From contig CAICTM010001893.1 of assembly GCA_903772945.1 (NCBI GenBank), positions 1 to 21,045 of the forward strand: a DNA stretch of 21,045 nucleotides, written 5' to 3'. The DNA comes from Seminavis robusta. Taxonomy: Eukaryota > Bacillariophyta > Bacillariophyceae > Naviculales > Naviculaceae. Below are positions 1-8,700 of the stretch, in pieces; within the stretch, counting starts at the first letter, position 1; the number at the start of each line of letters is the position of its first letter. Under the pieces are notes generated by a model. It saw only the letters and a list, made by a program, of their open reading frames with translations, searched no databases and was not told where the DNA came from. A program made the translations under genes and the position numbers.

Positions 1-1000
1 GTTCGACGATGGCTGGTTCTTCCATGCCCTCGTGCTTTGCCGCCTCCTCGGCCACCTCGTCCTTTACCTCTACCGCTCATTGTCTATGCTACGGTAGGTG
101 GACTTTTCAATTCGTTGTTTTTTGATTGACTAGCTCTTTAATTTAAGTTCTCGTCCGACTACTTATTCGTCTTATGGCTATGGGGCGATAAACTTCAAAT
201 TATACTCCTGGCTAGGGAGTGTTAAATCTATTTACTACAGATCTTGCAGGGAGGGAACGATTGCTTCACACACTGTGCGGTCGTTTCCACTCCGAACCCG
301 TTTCTTTGTATTGTTGATTCCTTGTTGGGTGCCGTTCCTTTGGCCCCTGCGCTGGCACTATGGCTTTCGCGCTTGTTGTTGGCTCTGACAGTTCCGGCTG
401 GATGCTGTCGGCTCTTCTATCGACAATCCTTGTGGATTCTGCCGATGGAACTCTTGCTGCTGCGTCGTCGTCGACTGCAGTCTCCTCTCGTGTTGCCGCC
501 GACGAACTCGTTGCGTCGTCGCGGTCGATCCGTACTCGGATGCCTTCAGTCCTGAAGGGCTTCTCTTGTTGCTGTCGTTCGAACGTCGAACAACAGTCTT
601 GGTCTTGTTGCGGTACTCGCGTTGCTGTCGATCCTTCGACAGGCTTGGTCTCTATCGTCTCGCAATCCGTCCTCGGATCCTAGCGTCGTCGCGATCGGTC
701 TTCTTCTCGCGTCGCGTTCGGCGTCGGCCGATACTCGCTCTTCGCGTCGATCGAACGTGGCTTCTTCCTGCTACCGATTGACTGCTTCGATAGGCTCCTC
801 TTCACTGCTTCGCTTCTTCGATTCGATAGTAGACCGCTTTTTCAGTAGTATGTTAGTTGCTCTAAGCTCTCTTCTAGTTTACTGTTGCTATTGAGATACT
901 ACTGAAAAAGTGGGTGGGCTCTGTATTTCTACTGTGAAATTCTAGTACAGAGGTACAGGGGTTGAATCCCTAATCGCGAATCCCCAACACCGCCACAGAA
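1..1000. other. hairpin-rich, pyrimidine-skewed non-coding region, possible LTR-element remnant
   Basis: I find no convincing gene here. Two overlapping plus-strand frames are open between 244 and 683, but the product is Leu/Ser/Arg/Cys-rich with no recognisable domain, and the openness follows from the T/C-rich composition. A short purine run at 214-219 followed by TGTTAAATC at 220 resembles the polypurine-tract/LTR junction of Ty1-copia elements, but I see no polyprotein. From 528 onward there is a series of small perfect hairpins: 528-541, 543-558, 572-596 (11-bp arms, one mismatch), 625-642, 665-678, 718-731, and 15-bp arms at 837-851/896-910. Some of this may be 5' leader or promoter of the gene starting near 1007. 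Confidence 0.4.
837..910. repeat. 15-bp perfect inverted repeat with 44-nt loop
   Basis: The arms are 837-851 (CTTTTTCAGTAGTAT) and 896-910 (ATACTACTGAAAAAG), exact reverse complements separated by 44 nt. The structure lies about 100 nt upstream of the putative glycosyltransferase reading frame. It could be a foldback in the 5' leader or a miniature element. Nothing else supports a particular role. Confidence 0.75.
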
Positions 1001-1006
1001 ACTTCC

Positions 1007-2149
1007 GTGGCTTCGTCTGTTCTATCCAAGAAGTACTCCATTTTGGCAGTCTCCCTGGTGGCAATGTTTGGATTGGTGCTACACGGCATACGATACGACA
1101 TTTGCGTCTTTCTGCACAAGGGGGATCTGACGGATTCCAAAGCTAAGGATCTCCAAGTAGACCAACAGAAACCACCACCACCACCCCAGAACAGCACGCA
1201 TGCTACCGTCATGGGAATGGCATATCTTTACCCAAAGAACAAAATGGAGGGGTTTATTACCTCGCTGCGAAGAACTGGATATCAGGGCAACATTATCATG
1301 GGTATATCCGAAACACCCGACGAGGGCGTGGTGGAATATCTGAAAGAGAACAACGTCATGATCAAGACACTCAAAATGGTCAACTGTTCCATCCACTTCT
1401 TTCGTGAAAAGGACAAGGATTTGATCAGTCTCGAGAATAAAATGTGCGTGCATCCCCATCCTGACCTCAAGATTCGCTGGGGCAGATTCGCTTTGATGGG
1501 GGATTGGCTGGAGGAATGCCAACAATGTCAAGGGCCAGTTCTGGTGTCAGATATTAGAGACACGTTCTTCCAACGTGATCCATTTGGGCCAGAGGCACCT
1601 CCCGTAAAAGGATTGCAGGTGTTTGAGGAACATACTAGAATGCGAACAACAAACTGGTTGGTCCAACACCCTGTAGAAGTCTGCAAGAAGATCAAGATTT
1701 GGAACTACCCCATGCTTTGCAGTGGCACCACCATCGGAACCAGGGAGACCATGTTGCAGTATTTGCGGGCCATGGCTGCTGAAGGGAGGATGTGGATGAA
1801 AGATAAAGACTGTTGTTGTACTGGCATTGCAGGAGATGATCAATCCATCCACAACTGGCTCTATTACACAGGCGGGTTGCCAATGGCAGAAGCACAGCAG
1901 AACCGAATGGGTCTCGTCAACACAGTGGGAAACCAAGGTCATTATGTCGCCTCCGCGAAGAAACCGTTCTCCACCGACGAGGAGGAAAAGAGAGGAGCGT
2001 GGCTAGGGCAAGAGTTCGACCAGACAGATCTGGAAGGTTACTTCACAAACCTCAATGGAGAACGGTCGTTTGTGGTTCACCAATACGATAGGTATGGTGG
2101 TCGCCTTGATGCCTGGTTGAGGAACTTTGGGCCTTTGAAAGGGCTGTAG
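1007..2149 (+). CDS. putative glycosyltransferase-like type II membrane protein
   Basis: A 380-codon open frame ends in TAG at 2147. Seen: a basic start (LSKKY), a hydrophobic stretch at about residues 11-28 that could be a signal anchor, a Pro-rich linker (56-60), then a globular domain. The domain holds VLVSDIRDTFFQRDPF (178-193, a DxD-type acidic motif, D182/D185), LQVFEE (203-208), CSGTTIGT (238-245) and GDDQSIHNWL (276-285). The DxD followed by CSGTT and DQxxHN fits nucleotide-sugar-dependent glycosyltransferase-like proteins of algae and plants, so a Golgi-lumen enzyme is likely; the substrate is unknown. The start is uncertain: position 1007 is GTG, no in-frame ATG lies between it and the stop at 971, and the first ATG (1064, residue 20) cuts the hydrophobic segment. 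An upstream exon spliced to the AG at 997-998 is possible. Confidence 0.75.
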   Translation: MASSVLSKKYSILAVSLVAMFGLVLHGIRYDICVFLHKGDLTDSKAKDLQVDQQKPPPPPQNSTHATVMGMAYLYPKNKMEGFITSLRRTGYQGNIIMGISETPDEGVVEYLKENNVMIKTLKMVNCSIHFFREKDKDLISLENKMCVHPHPDLKIRWGRFALMGDWLEECQQCQGPVLVSDIRDTFFQRDPFGPEAPPVKGLQVFEEHTRMRTTNWLVQHPVEVCKKIKIWNYPMLCSGTTIGTRETMLQYLRAMAAEGRMWMKDKDCCCTGIAGDDQSIHNWLYYTGGLPMAEAQQNRMGLVNTVGNQGHYVASAKKPFSTDEEEKRGAWLGQEFDQTDLEGYFTNLNGERSFVVHQYDRYGGRLDAWLRNFGPLKGL

Positions 2150-2165
2150 TGTGGATGCTCGTCTT

Positions 2166-2183
2166 CAGCACAAGCTTGTGCTG
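2166..2183. repeat. 18-bp perfect palindrome 3' of the glycosyltransferase-like gene
   Basis: CAGCACAAGCTTGTGCTG is perfectly self-complementary and begins 17 nt after the TAG at 2147-2149, so it falls in the expected 3' UTR. It may form a stem in the transcript or a cruciform in DNA. A link to 3'-end formation is inference only. Confidence 0.85.
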
Positions 2184-2240
2184 CTGGGAACGTAACTCCT
2201 CGCTTCTGATCGAGACCATGGCAAACACTGGACAAAACAA

Positions 2241-2260
2241 CCATTGGTTGGAACCAATGG
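2241..2260. repeat. inverted repeat, 9-bp arms, 2-nt spacer
   Basis: CCATTGGTT (2241-2249) and AACCAATGG (2252-2260) are exact reverse complements separated by GG. Each arm contains a CCAAT/ATTGG core. It lies 58 nt beyond the palindrome at 2166-2183. Confidence 0.8.
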
Positions 2261-2442
2261 ACGAAGGAACCGTAACCGAGACAACCTAACAAGGGTCGCG
2301 GTCAGAGCAGAATCAAATGATCATGGACAACATCACTTCACCAGAAGAAGCAGCAGCCCGCCAAGGAGCCAGAAATCAAGAAATGGCCGTTCGAGGAAGC
2401 CCACTGCTCCCAGCTCATTGTGGCTTGCTGACTATTTAATAG

Positions 2443-2459
2443 CTGCCAGGTACTGGCAG
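2443..2459. repeat. hairpin, 7-bp stem, 3-nt loop
   Basis: CTGCCAG (2443-2449), loop GTA, CTGGCAG (2453-2459). It is the third perfect inverted repeat in this 570-bp intergenic stretch. Confidence 0.7.
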
Positions 2460-2695
2460 TGCCACACACAGAAGAGATCACAAAGAGACCAGGAATCGAA
2501 AGTGTGGCACGATCACTGCTCTAAGTTTGCTTGCTAACCAGGAAAACTATTTACTTCTTTGTCGCTAGGTAGAGGTGCTCCTGGCATGACCAACCAAAGA
2601 ACACTTGTCGCTCACTGCAGTCTGTGTTGTTGCTGATGACTGCTTCTATCATACTAGATTCTGGATGTGGGGTCTTGGGTTGGGTGCCTCCAACT

Positions 2696-2713
2696 CTGAA
2701 GTTTCAGCTTCAG
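2696..2713 (-). repeat. hairpin immediately 3' of the giant gene's stop codon
   Basis: CTGAAG (2696-2701) and CTTCAG (2708-2713) pair across a 6-nt loop. In minus-strand orientation this begins 3 nt after the TGA stop (2718-2716). A stem this short could be coincidental, but the position matches palindromes just past other stop codons in this window. Confidence 0.45.
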
Positions 2714-2715
2714 AC

Positions 2716-5700
2716 TCACTCATCTTCTTCGTCGGATGAAGGATATCCACCCACCAATTCTTGGAGCCCAGGAGTTGCAACAAAAGATTGGTGTTTCTTT
2801 TTGTCATGTTTTCCGTAGTCTGTTGAGAGAGGCTTCTTCTCTGCTGCAAGCTTATCCAAGGTCAGTGTAGAAAAAGCTTGTTTGCTGGCATTGGATGACT
2901 GCTTCCCGGAAGAAGGGTGTGGTTGAGAGGAACTCTGGCTGACGAAGGGAAGAGACTGTACTTGTGGCAGCGATAGACTGATTTGACTCGTCTTATGCCT
3001 TTTTTGAGGCCGTTGTTGAGAATGAGCTCCGGCTCCTCTGGCAGCTCTCGATGCTGAATTGGCCTGCTGAGGATAATCAGTGCGGGTGATTCTGATATTC
3101 TCTTGGAGACTCGTAGTAGGCTGGTCTGCTGCTGAGGCGTTTGTTTTGGTTATCTCCAAGGCGACCACAGGATCAAAAACAACATTGCTGGTGTGAGATT
3201 GGTGATACAATGACTTTGCCAGTTGTTTTGCAGCTGCTTTTGTTTTATTGGCATTCCCTTTGACAACATGGTTAGCCTTGGTGTAAGGTTGCACTGTATC
3301 GACATCCCGGAAGAGAGTACCACCGCTTTCTCCGACTGACACTATAAATGCACTCAAGGCACCATTCACCCTCACAATGACCAGGAAAGTTCTCATCGAT
3401 TCCCCGAAAAGTAGTTGCGCAAAGCTTGTTGGGCCGTTTGAGCCGTTTTTGTTGTTGTATGGAGTTAATCCGAATTTGATGAGACTTTTTGTAAGTGCCG
3501 CGGACTTTTCGTTGCCGCTGGGTTGGTGTATTTGCTTCAGACGGGTATCATCATGAGGAATGCCGGCTCGAGTTAAGCAATTTGACAATATGGTTGGAAC
3601 ATGATCATGTAGACTGTTGGATCGATGTTGCTCCGATGACAAAGCCGTATCAACCTTGGAGGTGGCCGATATGGGACGGAAATGCCATCCTTGTCTGATT
3701 CCTTTGTAGCTCCCTTGTTCGCCTCCACAAATATGGTTCAGATTGGCCTCCGAAAGCCTTAAAGCGTTTTGGAGAGATCCCTCAATAAGCATGTCCTTGT
3801 AGGTTGCGGCTGCATGATTACATTCATCAGATTCTAGGATCATGAGAACCACTCCGTCGTCGTACTGATTGCTACCATTCAAGGGACAGTATTCCTTCGT
3901 CAGTTTTTCAGCCTTCCACTTCCACTGTGTGAGCTTCAGAAATGTTTGTATGAGGTTGTCGTAATAATTGTTGGCGAGGTCGAAATGTGTCGAGGCATCA
4001 TGCACTGCTTGAGCCTTTTCCTTCATGCCAGGACAAAGTGCAAGGGCCGAGCAAAAAGAAGTGCTCACGCATGTATACTCGTCGTCCGCTGCCACAAAAT
4101 CAAGGAGTACTTCAGGCTTGATGTACTCGAAGCATTTGCTGGAATGCTTTGCAGCTTTTCCAGCTGTAATTTCTAACCATGAAATGTTTTGATCGGCATG
4201 CCGTTTTCTGGCTTCGGCCATCACCTGCACTGGTAGTTGCCATCCTTTCTTGGTTTCATTGTTCCTAGCTTGGAACAATGAGTCAGTGTGGAACTTGATG
4301 AATGGCTGACCTGTCGTACTTTTCAATTGGAAGCCTGTGGCACCACCAGCCACAGCAGGCAGTCCAGGAAATGGCTGAATATGAAGGAAAACCTGGCAAT
4401 CCTCAAACTCGCGAAAGAGTCTGGGATTATTGAGTTTCTTCCATCCAGGCTCTTGAAACGTAGCTGTTTGAAGCACGGCATAACCCCAGTCGGAGAGGAG
4501 GTGTTGCATGTCGCCATCTGAAATGACTCTTTGGCCAAATCGGGCATCAGCTTGACCGTTACAAATTCTTAGGGAATGGTAGAAGTACGACACCCAACCC
4601 TGCTTGGTGTACTTGGTGTACTTGAGGCTGCTGACTGCAAGCACACAACGGGATTGTTTAGCTTGTTTTCCACGGAGATACTTATGTTCCCATCCTTCTG
4701 CTTTGTAGTGGAACCTTTTACTGAGGGACTGAAGCATGCTCTTCGCTCTTGCCATTTCGAGTTTCACTCGAAGAGCTATGTCCGGTAGCTCTGCTTCATT
4801 CGCGTGCATGTTCTTGATTTGCTTGACAAGTAGATCTTGGAACACCTCTTGATATGCTGTCCATGCCGTGGCTGTAGGCGAAGATGCTGTGGCTGTAGGC
4901 GAAGATGCTGTGGCTGTAGGCGAAGATCCTGTGGCTGTAGGCCAAGATCCTGTGGCTGTAGGCGAAGATGAAGGCAAAATTTTTAAGTCAAGTGAGTGAT
5001 GGTGGTCCAGGAGAGCAGAAGGAATCCAAAAGTCATGCAACATACATTTTTCCGTCTGGTTGGGTTCATCGTTGACATTGGCACCTTCTTTGACTTCTTC
5101 GCGAGGAGTGATGTTGTTTGATTCTGTGGCAGATGCTTTGGTGTCTGAAAATTCTGCGGCGGAAGGTGCATGGTGGGCAGTCTTATCTCGACCTTTGTTG
5201 CTGTTGCTGTTGCTGTTGTCTTCCTTGCTAGAATCCTTTGAAGATTCTGTGGAGCTGCCGGGCTTGTCTTCAGCATTTGCTGATTCTGTGGTGGCGGCAG
5301 CCGAATTTGCAGAATCCGTGTGAGTCGACCAGACAACTGTGCCGTCCTCTTTGGACTTGTCGCCAACCAAGGGATCTGCATCTTGTTCCAAGTTGTCACC
5401 ATCTTCCTTGTCCACCAAGGGCTCCACATTGGCATGATCCTCCAAGGGCAAGGGCTCAGAACCTTCTTCGAAAATGTAGCACACGTTGTCCTCTTGGTTG
5501 CCATCCAATTCTTCTTTTTGCTGTGACTTCCACTGAAGATAGATGTGGGAAAGATTTTGGATGAGATTCAAGATATCCAACCGTAGCCTGGCAATGTCAT
5601 TCATTCCAAAGTGGAAGCAGTCTGTGTTCTCAATCAAATTCGTTGCAAACCATTGATTGCCGTGATTGAAGGGTTGGCCCCTGAGGGCGTACATTGAGTA

Positions 5701-8700
5701 TGCGTATTGGCAAATGAAGACACCGCAATCCCAGCTGTTGTTCTGATAAGGAACTATCGTGATTCAAGACAAAGAATGCAAAGATGTTAGTAAATATGAC
5801 ATTTGAGTACATGCAAAGGAAAGTAAATACTCACTCTTAGGGTCGAACATTGGGAAGCGCCCTTCCTTTTGGAATGGATCCTTGACATCACTGTCGGGCT
5901 TTAGTCTCTTCCACTCGGAATTTAGCCACTTGCGCACTGCTTTGGACACCTCAAGCTTACTGTGGGCTTTGGCGGAGTCTAGGAAAATCATACAAGCCAG
6001 GGGCTGATCATTGGCCTCTTCAAGAATAGAGCCAGGATTGACGACCACGCAGAGAGACCAGTGCAATGTCTCATTGATTGGAATAAAGATGAATTTCTTT
6101 GTAAAGATGTCAATGTTTCTTCGTGCTGTCCATTTTGTCACAGCATCCGGACCCTCGTCAGCCAATTTAGTGAAGAAATGCGCTGAGAGGCAATGCACCA
6201 TGTTGCCGGGTTGGTCTTGATGTGCCTTTCTAGTAATCCTATTTCCAATTTCCAATGCAAATGGGGATGGGGATGGTGAGAAAATACGAAAGGAAAACAG
6301 CCAAACTCTGGTGGGCAAATACTGCTTGCTTACCACTGGATCCAAAAGTCAACCAAGGTGTCGTTGAGGAACACCCCAGGTTTGAGCTTTGCAACATCAC
6401 GAACTTGGACATTGCATTTGTGACCACGGAGATCCGTGGCTTCAGGCGAAGATGACACCTTGTTATCATCAACTGGTGTGGCTGCACCAGCAGGGACAAT
6501 ATCAGAGAACAGCTCTCCACTTGCTTCTTGCAGCCCACTGGCACAGTTCTCAATTTCATTGGCATCGCCAGCAAAGGGATAAACCAAAAGCACATTGTCT
6601 TCTGATCTGTTGCCAATGAAAGCTTTAAGACCTTTCAAGATCGAGGCGTTATGCTCGGCTTCTTCACTGGAAAGGTGTGCTTCTTTGTCGGCCTCTGCTT
6701 CGTTCAATTCTGGATTGGAGTCCTCCTTGTGCTCGCCTTCCTTTGAATTCTCTTTCTCGCTAGAATCCTTTGAAGATTCTGTGGAGCTACCGGGTTTGTC
6801 TTTGGATGTTCCGCTTGATTCTGCAGCTTCTTCTTTAGTTTCCTTGTTGAGTTTCTGTTTTTTAAAGCGAGATGCCGAGTCCTCATGTGTTGCACTGTTA
6901 GACGGTAGTTTGGGTGCTCCGTTGCGCTTGCGTGTCTTTGATTTGTGGTTGAGGTTGTAACCAGGGCTGGAAGACTCTGCTGCAAGGGACACATTCGAAG
7001 TTTTGTCGTCAAGATTTTGCACTTGGCCAGTGACTGCAAGAGGTTTTCGCTTTTGTGACTGCCTGACTCTCTGTTCTGGAGGAAAGTCGGATGCAGCGGC
7101 AAATGCTGAACCTGCCAAAATACCAGCAACTCCAGAGGTGGCCCCGTCGATATTCTTGGCTGCGTTGTTGTTGAAGACGGGTGGATCAACCTCGGCTTTC
7201 TTGAGATCCAACAAAGACACGTGTGGTCCAGGTTGTCCTAACACTGGGACGTCTTTACTTTTACGTTGGGCTGTCAGATTTGGTCCAAGGTATCTGCGCT
7301 GGGCAGTTGATGTTTCGGCCGAGGCATTGGTACTCTTCGACTTGGATTCATCACCACTCTTGGCTTCTTTTTCCTTTTCACTGACGGCGGGGGCACTTGC
7401 GGCAGTGACAGCAGTCTCCACGGAATCCTTGTCGTGGCTGGAATTCTTGTTGTGGTTTTGCTGGCGTTCCTTTGCTAGTCGTTCCTGGTCGGATTCTGTC
7501 AACAATGGTGGCTCATCTTCACTGGCCCAGGCATGTGCGCTCGAATCGGCTTGACTGGTGTCTTCCGTGGTAGCTTCGGCTTGACTGGTGTCTTCCGAGG
7601 TAGCTTCGGCTTGACTGGTGTCTTCTGAGGTAGCTTCAGCGCTGGTGTCGTCTCTAGCAGGAACATCGCTGCTGTCTAAGGCGCTTGCGCTCGAATCGGC
7701 TCGACTGGTGCCTTCCGTGGTAGCTTCGGCTTGACTGGTGTCTTCCGAGGTAGCTTCAGCGCCGGTGTCGTCTCTAGCAGGAACATCACCCAGAGGAGTG
7801 ACAAGCTCGTCGCTGTTGGTGGATCCGGAAGACTCGGCAGCTGTCAGAACAGGAGTTGCGTCATCTTCATCATCATGAGTGATATCAGAAACATGAGTGA
7901 TTCCAGAAACATTAGAGATTCGTGGATTGGATCCTTCAACCAAGGCACGGGTGGGTGTCTTCTCGAAATCAATAGATTCATCCAGCCTGACTTTGGGGGA
8001 ATCCGGCTCAAGTGGAATACCACCACCAACAAGTGGATCATCGTTTGAATTGAAAGAGCCAAAGTCCAAATTTGAACTTTCATTCCGCTTCTCTGTGTCA
8101 ACCAGACTTCCAGACTGCTCGTGGCTTTCAGACTGCTCGTGGCTTTCAGACCACTCGTTCTTCGACGGCTCGTTCTCTGAAGTGTCAGAACTGTAATTCA
8201 AAGAACTTGCATCCTTGGCTTGAGATGGCTCTGTTGATGTTGCAGAGACATGCAAAGAATCTGAGTCGCCATTTTCTGATGCTGCTGCTGCTCGTCCGAC
8301 AGCAGGAGTCGCGTCACTTGTGTCTTCTCCAGTAGTCTTGGGTGCTGCGAATTCTCCAGTAGTCTTCGGTGCTGCAGCATTGCCTGGTGTGCTGTTGACT
8401 CGAGTAGTCTTGGACTTGGGACTTTGGCACTCGTCCAAAAAGGAGAAAGAGCAAACATTAGAGGCATAGCTGTCATCAGGATGCGACTGCCCAAGAATTT
8501 TATCCTTTAGGCAGACTGAGTGTGCAGAGTGTGCAGAGTGTGCAGAGTCAGTTGACAGACGAGTTGATGTTTTCGAGCAGGCTTCTGAATCCGGTGGTAG
8601 AACGAAAGCCACGGTTTTGTTCTTCTTGGCATCACCGCCGTCACCGTCAGACTTGGAGCTTGACGCTTGAGTGGTATCACGCACAGTCTTGCTGCTGGGT

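Larger units (their letters stand above)
2150..2715. other. intergenic region between two convergent genes
   Basis: This separates the 3' ends of the plus-strand glycosyltransferase-like gene and the minus-strand giant gene. The only long open frame (2244-2537) encodes an Arg/Ser-rich peptide without recognisable features and I do not call it. The notable content is three strong inverted repeats (2166-2183, 2241-2260, 2443-2459) and a hairpin at 2696-2713 adjoining the stop codon of the minus-strand gene. Confidence 0.7.
5560..6410 (-). other. Ulp1/SENP catalytic core within the giant gene
   Basis: The start, LKPGVFLNDTLVDFWIQW, matches the WLNDxxIDFYLxW signature of C48 peptidases, closest in style to the SENP6/7 branch (HCLSAHFFTKL, VTKWTARRNIDIFTKKFIFIPINE). 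The catalytic set is complete: His in LHWSLC (1726), Asp in MIFLDSAKAH (1754), Gln and Cys six residues apart in IPYQNNSWDCGVF (Q1805, C1811), the normal Ulp1 spacing. The motif containing Cys only appears once the introns at 6239-6333 and 5754-5834 are removed, which is strong support for both. The domain closes with HFGMNDIARLRLDILNLI, as in other C48 domains. The enzyme is predicted active. The 28-residue His-Asp spacing is longer than in short Ulp1 members because of an insert. Confidence 0.9.

Noticed and set aside
244..894. Overlapping plus-strand open frames in the left flank
   Set aside because: Several frames are open at once because the DNA is T/C- and TCG-rich; products are Leu/Arg/Ser/Cys-rich with no domain, and the region is dominated by hairpins.
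945..980. tRNA-like T-arm (GGGGTTGAATCCC)
   Set aside because: It lacks the TTC of a proper B box, and no acceptor or anticodon stem could be built upstream.
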